Origin: Bacteroidia bacterium
Lineage (GTDB): Bacteria; Bacteroidota; Bacteroidia; Bacteroidales; Azobacteroidaceae
Length of the DNA: 6,512 nucleotides
Reading direction: 5' to 3'
Assembly (NCBI GenBank): GCA_025996695.1
Contig: BNTP01000119.1
Span: forward strand, 1-6,512
A model generated the notes under the pieces. It did not search any database, was not told the origin of the DNA, and saw nothing but the letters and a program-made list of their open reading frames with translations. Made by a program: the position numbers and the translations under genes. Numbering within the stretch: position 1 is the first letter of the stretch; the number at the start of each line of letters is the position of its first letter. Positions 1 through 6,161 of the stretch are shown piece after piece.

Positions 1-1686
1 ATTGCCCGTGTCGCGCAACTGTTTGAGCGAAGCAATCAACCGCTCATTGTCGCGCTGGTGCAGTCCAATACTCGGCTCATCAAGGATATACAATACATTC
101 ACGAGCTGCGAACCAATCTGTGTCGCCAAGCGAATCCGCTGGCTTTCACCACCCGACAAAGAGGTGGATGACCGACTGAGCGACAGATAATCCAGCCCCA
201 CGTCCAGCAAAAAGCGTATGCGCGTGCGAATTTCTTTCAAAATTTCTGTGGCAATTTGTATCTGCTGCTTGCTCAAACGCTCTTCCAAAGGAGCACCTTT
301 TACCTCACACCCTTCACCTTTTACCTCACACCCTTCACCTTGCACCTCACTCCTTGCTCCCAACCAAGCTGCCAATTCCGAAATATCCATCGCCGCAAGC
401 TCGGCAATATTTTTGCCATCTATATAATAATGTAGAGCTTCCCGGTTGAGCCGTTGTCCGTGACATTCGGAACAGATGGACGTGCTCGTGTATTGCTCCG
501 CCCATTTGTGAGCCATACCGCCCGAATCCGTCTCGTGCTGCATGTTGATATATTTGTTAACACCCTCAAAACCACGCGCATAGCTTGACCTTGCGGGAGT
601 GTCATTTTGAATTTTCAACCGGTCGTCCGGGCCGTTCATAATTTCGTCAAAGGCGTCTTCGGACAAATTTTTCACCGGCGTGTTAAGCGTCGCACCATAT
701 TTTGCAAGAATCACATCTAATTGCCAGAAAATCAATGTATTACGATATTTCCCGAGCGGTGCGATGCCGCCTTGATGTATGCTTAATTCGGGATTCGGGA
801 CAACTTTTTCCATGTCAATGCGATTAACCATGCCAATCCCTTTGCAGTGCGGACATGCCCCTTGTGGCGAATTGAAGGAAAAATTATGCGGTGCCGGCTC
901 GCTGTACGAAATGCCTGTTTTCGGACACATCAAGTGTTTTGAGAAATAGCGCGATTCGCCTGTCTCCTGATCCATCACCACCACCAATCCGTCGCCAAGC
1001 TTCATCGCTGTAGCCAAACTTTCCTTGACGCGTTCGGCTTGGCCTGCAGACACCTGCAATTTATCTACCACCACTTCCACCGAGTGATTTTTGTAGCGAT
1101 CGAGTCTCATCATCGGACGAATTTCCATCAATTCGCCATTGACACGCACGTTCAAAAAACCTTTTTTACGCAAATTTTCAAACAATTCCTTGTAATGGCC
1201 CTTGCGATTTTGCACCACAGGTGTCAGCAGATAGATTTTTTTTCCGTCGTAACGCTCCATCATCTGTTCCAAAATCCGCTCTTCCGTGTAGCGCACCATT
1301 TTTTCGCCGCTCAGGTAGGAATAGGGTTCGCCGGCACGAGCATACAACAATCGCAGGAAGTCATAAATCTCGGTCGTCGTGCCCACTGTGGAGCGTGGAC
1401 TGCGGTTGGTCGTCTTTTGCTCAATCGAAATGACCGGACTTAAACCCGTGATTTGATCCACATCAGGACGTTCCATTCCACCCAAAAACGAGCGGGCATA
1501 AGACGAAAAAGTTTCAATATAGCGCCGTTGTCCTTCCGCAAAAATCGTGTCGAAAGCCAACGACGACTTGCCGCTTCCACTCAGTCCGGTAATCACCGTC
1601 AGCTTGTTGCGCGGAATTTTCACATCTATATTTTTCAAATTATGGACGCGTGCGCCCTGTACATCAACAAATGATTCGTTTTCCAT
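1..1686 (-). CDS. uvrA: UvrABC excinuclease subunit A (UvrA), N-terminal 562 codons, cut by left edge
   Basis: UvrA is the ATP-dependent damage sensor of nucleotide excision repair. It dimerises, scans DNA in the cytoplasm and loads UvrB. The minus-strand frame is open from an ATG at 1686 to the window edge. Visible landmarks are a Walker A motif GLSGSGKS at residues 34-41, followed by the UvrA-typical [13 protein letters not shown] and [10 protein letters not shown]. Cysteines lie at 254, 278, 281, 405 and 408. The ABC signature [12 protein letters not shown] begins at residue 510 and the Walker [15 protein letters not shown] has its Asp-Glu at 536-537. The second ABC half is outside the window. 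The start is supported by a promoter whose -7 box ends 18 bases upstream. Two oddities are seen. Residues about 443-465 are encoded by a heptanucleotide array, and the usual CxxC of the first zinc-binding pair reads C254-P-K-T257. The gene is divergent from typA. The family assignment is certain from these motifs. Confidence 0.98.
   Translation of the reverse strand, partial: MENESFVDVQGARVHNLKNIDVKIPRNKLTVITGLSGSGKSSLAFDTIFAEGQRRYIETFSSYARSFLGGMERPDVDQITGLSPVISIEQKTTNRSPRSTVGTTTEIYDFLRLLYARAGEPYSYLSGEKMVRYTEERILEQMMERYDGKKIYLLTPVVQNRKGHYKELFENLRKKGFLNVRVNGELMEIRPMMRLDRYKNHSVEVVVDKLQVSAGQAERVKESLATAMKLGDGLVVVMDQETGESRYFSKHLMCPKTGISYSEPAPHNFSFNSPQGACPHCKGIGMVNRIDMEKVVPNPELSIHQGGIAPLGKYRNTLIFWQLDVILAKYGATLNTPVKNLSEDAFDEIMNGPDDRLKIQNDTPARSSYARGFEGVNKYINMQHETDSGGMAHKWAEQYTSTSICSECHGQRLNREALHYYIDGKNIAELAAMDISELAAWLGARSEVQGEGCEVKGEGCEVKGAPLEERLSKQQIQIATEILKEIRTRIRFLLDVGLDYLSLSRSSTSLSGGESQRIRLATQIGSQLVNVLYILDEPSIGLHQRDNERLIASLKQLRDTGN
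291..360 (-). repeat. Ten-heptad tandem array inside uvrA (in-frame insert)
   Basis: Read on the coding strand, 70 bases divide into ten 7-bp units, nearly all starting GGT or GGA. In order they are GGAGCAA, GGAGTGA, GGTGCAA, then GGTGAAG, GGTGTGA, GGTAAAA twice, then GGTGCTC. Positions 298-318 and 319-339 are a perfect 21-bp duplication. The array codes for a Gly/Glu/Val/Lys-rich stretch (GEGCEVK twice). It falls between the [10 protein letters not shown] segment and the [16 protein letters not shown] segment, a place where I recall other UvrA proteins having only a short linker. The units resemble intergenic heptad repeats more than ordinary coding sequence. Confidence 0.9.
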
Positions 1687-1703
1687 TTTCAACTATTAAG
1701 CTG

Positions 1704-1735
1704 CAAAGATACAACTTTTTCGGGAGCACAACAAA
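1704..1735 (-). promoter_or_regulatory. uvrA promoter, Bacteroidetes type
   Basis: On the minus strand a TTTG at 1735-1732 is followed after 20 bases by TATCTTTG at 1711-1704. This fits the Bacteroidetes primary sigma consensus (TTTG, a spacer of about 19-21 bases, then TAnnTTTG). Transcription should start near 1697, leaving a leader of only about 10 bases before the ATG at 1686. No strong Shine-Dalgarno is seen, which is usual for the phylum. Confidence 0.8.
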
Positions 1736-1926
1736 AATCCTTTTTTGTGGCTAAATCTTTTTTGTTACGACAGAGAATTGTATGAGAAGAGTAAAAGGTG
1801 GGGAAGCGATGATTTGCTACCGAGCTGTGCATGCCTACCTTGCGGATATGTGATATTCGTGCGGGAAAGGCGTGTTGGTCTGCCCTGTTTTTTTTTGCCC
1901 TCCATGCTCAAAAAGTCATTATTTTG

Positions 1927-1938
1927 TTGTACCTTTGC
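1927..1938 (+). promoter_or_regulatory. typA promoter, -7 region
   Basis: TTGTACCTTTGC contains the Bacteroidetes -7 element TACCTTTG at 1930-1937. The same 12 bases, with one pyrimidine change (TTGTATCTTTGC), occur upstream of uvrA and glyS here. No clear TTTG sits 19-21 bases upstream; the nearest, at 1894-1897, is too far away (32-base gap). The predicted start near 1944 gives a leader of about 26 bases before the ATG at 1970 and lies inside the alternative longer reading frame, which argues for the shorter protein. Confidence 0.65.
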
Positions 1939-1969
1939 GCCCTTAATTGAGGAAAAGATTAAAAAGAAT

Positions 1970-3769
1970 ATGCAAAAAATTAGAAATATCGCCATTATCG
2001 CACACGTCGATCATGGCAAAACTACTCTTGTGGATAAAATGCTGTTGGCGGGGAAATTGTTTCGCGACGACAAAGCAGATTTAGACCAATTTCTTGACAG
2101 TAATGATTTGGAACGCGAACGCGGCATCACCATTCTTGCCAAAAACGTTTCTATCAACTACAAAGACACGAAAATCAACATCATCGACACTCCGGGTCAC
2201 GCCGATTTTGGTGGGGAAGTGGAGCGCGTGTTAAACATGGCAGATGGTGTTCTGCTGCTGGTGGACGCTTTCGAGGGCCCGATGCCGCAAACCCGTTTTG
2301 TGCTGCAAAAAGCCATCGCTCTGGGTTTGAAACCCATTGTTGTAATAAATAAGGTAGACAAACCGAATTGCCGTCCCGACGAGGTGCAGGAGATGGTTTT
2401 CGAATTGATGTTTTCGTTAGACGCGACCGAAGAGCAGTTGGACTTTCCAACGATTTACGGTTCAGCCAAACAGGGTTGGATGTCCACCGATTGGAAAAAA
2501 CCGACGGATACGATTACCCCGATTTTGGACGCGATTATCGAATATATTCCTGCACCGGAAGTGCTGGAAGGCACACCACAGTTGCAAATCACGTCATTGG
2601 ATTATTCCAGTTACGTGGGACGTATTGCCGTAGGACGCGTGCATCGCGGTGAATTGCGCGAAGGACAGGATGTGTCGCTTTGCAAACGCGACGGCTCGAT
2701 TGTGAAATCGCGCATCAAAGAATTGAACGTGTTTGAAGGTCTGGGACGCACGAAAGTGCCGTCGGTAAAGTCGGGCGACATCTGTGCCATCATTGGCATT
2801 GACAATTTTGAAATTGGCGACACAATCGCTGATTTGGAAAATCCGGAACCGCTGAAACCGATTGATATTGACGAGCCAACAATGTCTATGTTGTTCACAA
2901 TCAACAACTCGCCGTTTTTCGGCAAAGAAGGCAAATTCATTACGTCGCGCCATATTTACGAACGCCTGCAAAAGGAATTGGACAAAAACCTCGCCTTGCG
3001 TGTGCTACCGTCCGATTCAGCTGATGCGTGGGTGGTGTATGGTCGCGGATTGTTGCACTTGTCTGTGTTGATTGAAACGATGCGTCGCGAAGGCTACGAA
3101 TTGCAAGTGGGTCAACCACAAGTGCTTATAAAGGAAATTGACGGCGTGAAATGTGAGCCTGTCGAACAACTGACCGTCAATTTGCCCGAAGAATACGCCA
3201 GCAAAATCATTGATATGGTAACGAAACGCAAAGGCGAAATGGTGTCGATGGAAAACAAAAACGAGCGTGTTCACATGGAATTTACAATTCCGTCGCGTGG
3301 CATTATTGGACTGTCTAACAACGCATTAACAGCATCAGCCGGTGAAGCCATCATCGCTCACCGCTTTTTGGAATACCAACCGTGGAAAGGCGATATAGAA
3401 AAACGTCAAAACGGCTCCATCATCGCGATGGAAACCGGCAATGCATTTGCATACGCGCTCGACAAATTGCAAGACCGTGGCCGTTTCTTCATCCATCCGC
3501 AAACGGACATTTATGCGGGACAAATCGTTGGTGAACACAGCAAAGAGGGCGATTTGGTTGTGAACGTGACTAAGTCAAAGAAGCTGACTAACGTGCGTGC
3601 TTCGGGCACCGACGACAAAGCACACTTGGCTCCTCCCGTCGTATTCAGTTTGGAACAGTCGCTGGAATACATCAAGGAAGATGAATATGTGGAACTCACG
3701 CCAACTTCCATGCGCCTCCGCAAAATCGTCCTTGACGAAAACGAGCGTAAACGTCAGAGTAAGAAATAA
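1970..3769 (+). CDS. typA: Ribosome-associated GTPase TypA/BipA
   Basis: TypA (BipA) is a translational GTPase of the EF-G/LepA superfamily. It binds the 70S ribosome and supports ribosome assembly and growth under stress such as cold. The 599-residue protein has every G motif: AHVDHGKT (11-18), RGIT (51-54), DTPGH (73-77), NKVD (127-130) and SAK (165-167). An EF-Tu-like domain II follows (for example LDYSSYVGRIAVGRVHRGEL), then the EF-G-like domains and the TypA C-terminal domain with GRFFIHPQTDIYAGQIVGEH. The start at 1970 is chosen over an in-frame ATG at 1745. It begins MQKIRNIAIIAHVDHG as in the family, gives the usual length, and lies downstream of the -7 element at 1930-1937. The upstream sequence is A/G-rich (gaggaaaag, then aaaaagaat) without a canonical Shine-Dalgarno. 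The gene is monocistronic, divergent from uvrA and convergent with lemA. Confidence 0.98.
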   Translation: MQKIRNIAIIAHVDHGKTTLVDKMLLAGKLFRDDKADLDQFLDSNDLERERGITILAKNVSINYKDTKINIIDTPGHADFGGEVERVLNMADGVLLLVDAFEGPMPQTRFVLQKAIALGLKPIVVINKVDKPNCRPDEVQEMVFELMFSLDATEEQLDFPTIYGSAKQGWMSTDWKKPTDTITPILDAIIEYIPAPEVLEGTPQLQITSLDYSSYVGRIAVGRVHRGELREGQDVSLCKRDGSIVKSRIKELNVFEGLGRTKVPSVKSGDICAIIGIDNFEIGDTIADLENPEPLKPIDIDEPTMSMLFTINNSPFFGKEGKFITSRHIYERLQKELDKNLALRVLPSDSADAWVVYGRGLLHLSVLIETMRREGYELQVGQPQVLIKEIDGVKCEPVEQLTVNLPEEYASKIIDMVTKRKGEMVSMENKNERVHMEFTIPSRGIIGLSNNALTASAGEAIIAHRFLEYQPWKGDIEKRQNGSIIAMETGNAFAYALDKLQDRGRFFIHPQTDIYAGQIVGEHSKEGDLVVNVTKSKKLTNVRASGTDDKAHLAPPVVFSLEQSLEYIKEDEYVELTPTSMRLRKIVLDENERKRQSKK

Positions 3770-3781
3770 GTTGTTGTGGCA

Positions 3782-3814
3782 AAGGTGGATATTTATTCGT
3801 TAAAATTCCACCTT
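3782..3814. terminator. Possible bidirectional hairpin between typA and lemA
   Basis: AAGGTGGA at 3782-3789 and TCCACCTT at 3807-3814 form a perfect 8-bp inverted repeat with a 17-base A/T-rich loop. It begins 12 bases after the typA stop and overlaps the last four lemA codons and its stop. Its position between convergent genes suits a shared terminator. No T tract follows on either strand and the loop is long, so it could be chance. Confidence 0.3.
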
Positions 3815-4402
3815 CGGAGCGATTTCTGCACCTGCTTCGGCTTTGAAATAGGGCTTTTGTTGAAAACCTGACATGCCGGCAACGATGTTGTTCGGGAATT
3901 TACGAATCAGCGTGTTGTAGATTTGTGCCGTTTCGTTGAAGCGGGTACGCTCGGTGGCGATGCGGTTTTCCGTACCTTCCAACTGCGCTTGCAAATCCAA
4001 GAAATTTTGATTGGCTTTCAGATCCGGATATTGCTCTACGCTCACCAAAAGGCGACTTAGAGCCGAACTCAAATTGCCTTGCACTTGTTGATACTGCGCC
4101 ATCGTTTGTTCGTTCAAATTGGTTGGATCGATGGTCACGCCGGTGGCCTTCGCACGAGCTTCAATCACACCTTCCAGTGTACTTTGTTCGTGTGCGGCAT
4201 AGCCCTTGACCGTTGCCACGAGGTTGGGAACGAGGTCTGAACGGCGTTGATACTGGTTTTCGACGTTTGCCCACTGAGCCTCAACTTGTGCATCGGCTTT
4301 TACCATGCCGTTGTAAGTACCTGTATACCAGAAAATAATACTCAAAATGAAGACGAGAATAACGCCCACAGTTGCCAAAATAACGATAGTTGTCTTTTTC
4401 AT
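3800..4402 (-). CDS. lemA: LemA family membrane protein
   Basis: LemA proteins are small inner-membrane-anchored proteins with a long helical domain; the biochemical role is not settled. The 200-residue product starts with a Lys-Lys pair and a hydrophobic segment at about 5-27, which should act as a single N-terminal membrane anchor. Family hallmarks follow: YNGMVKADAQVEAQWANVE (30-48), QRRSDLVPNLVATVKGYA (52-69), YPDLKANQNFLDLQAQLEGT (125-144), and the C-terminal IYNTLIRKFPNNIVAG with a final KPYFKAEA. Length is normal for the family. It lies 20 bases downstream of glyS on the same strand and probably shares its transcript. The gap is filled by a heptad array, and the ATG has only A/T-rich sequence in front of it. 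LemA is often next to TPM-domain genes; none is present here, since the next gene is typA on the opposite strand. Confidence 0.95.
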   Translation of the reverse strand: MKKTTIVILATVGVILVFILSIIFWYTGTYNGMVKADAQVEAQWANVENQYQRRSDLVPNLVATVKGYAAHEQSTLEGVIEARAKATGVTIDPTNLNEQTMAQYQQVQGNLSSALSRLLVSVEQYPDLKANQNFLDLQAQLEGTENRIATERTRFNETAQIYNTLIRKFPNNIVAGMSGFQQKPYFKAEAGAEIAPKVEF

Positions 4403-4405
4403 ATA

Positions 4406-4440
4406 TTTTTAATTCTTAATTCTTAATTTTTAATTTTTAA
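4406..4440 (-). repeat. Five-heptad array across the glyS stop and glyS-lemA gap
   Basis: On the minus strand, 35 bases read as five exact heptads: TTAAAAA, TTAAAAA, TTAAGAA, TTAAGAA, TTAAAAA. They end 3 bases before the lemA ATG. The first three supply the last five glyS codons (residues LKIKN) and its TAA stop. Every unit contains TTAA, which reads TAA on both strands. Since the period is 7, the TAAs fall in all three frames on each strand, making a six-frame translation stop. Confidence 0.9.
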
Positions 4441-5967
4441 AAGGTTCTTCATATTCACTTTTTCGCGAACAATAGTTTCTAAATCAGCGATGGGCACACG
4501 CTCTTGTTGCATCGTGTCGCGGTGGCGAATCGTCACCTGATTATCGGTCAACGAATCGTGGTCGATAGTGATGCAATAGGGCGTTCCAATCGCGTCTTGA
4601 CGGCGGTAGCGCTTGCCAATCGAATCTTTTTCGTCGTATTGACAATGAAATTCAAATTTCAGGTTGTTCATGATTTCTAATGCCTTTTCGGGCAGTCCGT
4701 CTTTTTTCACCAATGGCAAAATCGCCAATTTGACGGGAGCTAACGCGGGCGGCAGTTTCAATACCACGCGGGTGTCGCCTCCTTCTAATTCTTCCTCACA
4801 ATAGGAGGCAGCCAGCACGCTCAAAAACATTCGGTCTACACCAATCGACGTTTCAATCACGTAAGGCGTGTAGGATTTATTCAATTCGGGGTCGAAATAC
4901 TGTATTTTTTTGCCTGAAAACTTCTCGTGACTGCTGAGGTCAAAATCGGTGCGTGAATGGATGCCTTCCACTTCTTTGAAACCAAACGGCATTTCAAATT
5001 CGATGTCGGTGGCGGCGTTGGCGTAATGTGCCAATTTATCGTGGTCGTGAAAACGGTATTTTTTATCGCCCAAGCCCAGTGCCTTGTGCCATTGGATGCG
5101 CGTTTGTTTCCATTTTTCGAACCATTGCAACTCTTCGCCCGGACGAACAAAAAATTGCATCTCCATCTGTTCAAATTCGCGCATGCGGAAGATGAATTGA
5201 CGCGCCACAATCTCGTTGCGGAAAGCTTTCCCGATTTGAGCAATGCCAAACGGAATTTTCATGCGTCCGCTTTTTTGGACGTTCAAGAAATTGACGAAAA
5301 TGCCTTGTGCCGTTTCCGGACGCAGGTAAATTTTCAGAGCACCATCGGCTGTCGAACCCATTTCGGTTGCAAACATCAGATTAAATTGACGTACTTCCGT
5401 CCAATTGCGCGTGCCGGAAATTGGACACACGATTTCGTAATCCACAATGATTTGACGTAGCTCTTCGAGGTTGTTGTCGTTCAATGCAGTCGCAAAACGC
5501 GTGTGCAATTCCGCTTTTTTTGCTTCGTTTTCGAGCACACGCGGATTAGTTTCGCGAAATTTTTGTTCGTCAAACGTGTTGCCGAATTTTTTAGCGGCTT
5601 TTTCGACCTCTTTATCGATTTTATCATCGTATTTGGCGAGTTGCTCTTCTATCAAAACATCCGCACGGTAGCGTTTTTTGGAATCTTTATTGTCAATCAA
5701 AGGGTCGTTAAACGCGTCCACGTGCCCTGATGCTTTCCAAATCGTTGGGTGCATAAATATGGCAGAATCAATGCCCACCACATTGTCGTTCAACAACGTC
5801 ATGCTGTCCCACCAATATTTTTTGATATTATTTTTCAACTCCACACCGTTTTGACCGTAGTCGTACACTGCGCCCAGCCCATCATAAATCTCCGACGACG
5901 GAAACACAAACCCATATTCTTTGCAATGGGATACTAATTTTTTGAAAACTTCTTCTTGTTGTGCCAT
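4423..5967 (-). CDS. glyS: Glycyl-tRNA synthetase, eukaryote/archaeal-like homodimeric type
   Basis: The enzyme charges tRNA-Gly with glycine using ATP, in the cytoplasm. This is the single-chain class IIa form (alpha2), not the separate alpha/beta form of E. coli. The 514-residue protein has SSEIYDGLGAVYDYGQNG at 24-41, the glycine-enzyme signature YLRPETAQGIFVNF at 214-227, class II motif 2 with FRNE at 249-252 followed by FRMREFEQMEMQFFV, and motif 3 with GVDR at 376-379. An HGTP-type anticodon-binding domain starts near LAPVKLAILPLVKK (409-422). The start at 5967 (MAQQEEVFKKL) is preferred to an in-frame ATG at 5988, because the latter lies inside the promoter -7 box and adds seven residues not expected for the family. 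The last five codons and the stop come from a heptad array. It is probably the first gene of a glyS-lemA operon. Confidence 0.98.
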   Translation of the reverse strand: MAQQEEVFKKLVSHCKEYGFVFPSSEIYDGLGAVYDYGQNGVELKNNIKKYWWDSMTLLNDNVVGIDSAIFMHPTIWKASGHVDAFNDPLIDNKDSKKRYRADVLIEEQLAKYDDKIDKEVEKAAKKFGNTFDEQKFRETNPRVLENEAKKAELHTRFATALNDNNLEELRQIIVDYEIVCPISGTRNWTEVRQFNLMFATEMGSTADGALKIYLRPETAQGIFVNFLNVQKSGRMKIPFGIAQIGKAFRNEIVARQFIFRMREFEQMEMQFFVRPGEELQWFEKWKQTRIQWHKALGLGDKKYRFHDHDKLAHYANAATDIEFEMPFGFKEVEGIHSRTDFDLSSHEKFSGKKIQYFDPELNKSYTPYVIETSIGVDRMFLSVLAASYCEEELEGGDTRVVLKLPPALAPVKLAILPLVKKDGLPEKALEIMNNLKFEFHCQYDEKDSIGKRYRRQDAIGTPYCITIDHDSLTDNQVTIRHRDTMQQERVPIADLETIVREKVNMKNLLKIKN

Positions 5968-5984
5968 TGTTAAACTAATTTTTG

Positions 5985-5996
5985 GCAAAGATACAA
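5985..5996 (-). promoter_or_regulatory. glyS promoter, -7 region
   Basis: The minus strand reads TTGTATCTTTGC, with the -7 element TATCTTTG at 5993-5986. The 12 bases are identical to those upstream of uvrA. The predicted start lies near 5979, giving a leader of about 12 bases before the ATG at 5967. No TTTG is found at the expected -33 distance; that stretch is occupied by the AATTATG array. Confidence 0.7.
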
Positions 5997-5999
5997 AAG

Positions 6000-6027
6000 A
6001 ATTATGAATTATGAATTATGAATTATG
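6000..6027 (+). repeat. Four perfect AATTATG heptads upstream of glyS
   Basis: Positions 6000-6006, 6007-6013, 6014-6020 and 6021-6027 are four identical copies of AATTATG. The array starts 6 bases upstream of the glyS -7 box and covers the place where the -33 element should be. TGA on the plus strand and TAA on the minus strand recur once per unit, so all six frames are closed. The unit differs from the two other heptad arrays in the window. Confidence 0.92.
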
Positions 6028-6100
6028 TTTTTTATCGAAAAAAATATTCTTGAGAACATTTTAAATATATGCACGTTTTGTCCCGCTGGACAGTGAAAAC

Positions 6101-6130
6101 GGGCTATGATTCCCTAAAAAATCATAGCCC
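6101..6130 (-). terminator. Hairpin downstream of the FISUMP-like gene, likely terminator
   Basis: GGGCTATGATT at 6101-6111 and its reverse complement at 6120-6130 form a perfect 11-bp stem with an 8-base loop. It lies 31 bases after the stop of the minus-strand gene ending at 6162. On that strand the stem is followed by GTTTTC, a weak T tract. The position and stability suit an intrinsic terminator that isolates that gene from glyS; the poor T tract leaves some doubt. Confidence 0.6.
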
Positions 6131-6156
6131 ATCACAAAAATCACAGTTCAAGACCG
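6120..6156 (-). repeat. Short degenerate TGTGAT/TATGAT repeats after the FISUMP-like gene
   Basis: On the minus strand, after the stop at 6162, the sequence has three TGTGAT/TATGAT units spaced 9-10 bases apart (TGTGATTTT, TGTGATGGGC, TATGATTTTTT). The last one forms one arm of the terminator hairpin. I recall similar TGATTTTTGTGAT-type tails after genes in other Bacteroidetes, but cannot confirm this here. It may be an intergenic repeat family. Confidence 0.4.
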
Positions 6157-6161
6157 CAACT

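Larger units (their letters stand above)
1687..1969. other. Divergent uvrA-typA intergenic region
   Basis: This 283-base gap holds the uvrA promoter at its left end and the typA -7 element at its right end. In between, roughly 1790-1885 is a less A/T-rich stretch. It ends at a run of nine T at 1888-1896. I found no convincing stem before the T run (at best a 3-bp GGC/GCC pairing), no TAnnTTTG element that would drive a plus-strand RNA through it, and no recognisable riboswitch. A frame in phase with typA is open from 1745 but shows no protein-like sequence, so I treat the region as non-coding. Confidence 0.6.

Noticed and set aside
298..339. uvrA as a frameshifted pseudogene because of the array
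   Set aside because: The frame stays open through the array and conserved UvrA motifs continue in the same frame on both sides.
291..360. CRISPR array or protein-repeat domain in uvrA
   Set aside because: The units are 7 bp with no spacers, and the rest of the frame is ordinary UvrA, so neither a CRISPR nor a repeat domain fits.
1039..1443. 134-codon plus-strand open frame opposite uvrA
   Set aside because: It is antisense to a strongly conserved part of uvrA and its product is His/Phe-rich without domain-like motifs.
1745..1969. 75-residue N-terminal extension of TypA from an upstream in-frame ATG
   Set aside because: The extension has no family similarity, contains the likely typA -7 element, and TypA proteins of this group start at MQKIRNIAIIAHVDHG.
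4957..5460. 167-codon plus-strand open frame opposite glyS
   Set aside because: It is antisense to the catalytic core of glyS, with no recognisable motif; an accidental antisense frame.
5968..5988. Seven-residue longer glyS start at 5988
   Set aside because: That ATG lies within the TATCTTTG promoter element; the family-like start is MAQQEEVFKKL at 5967.
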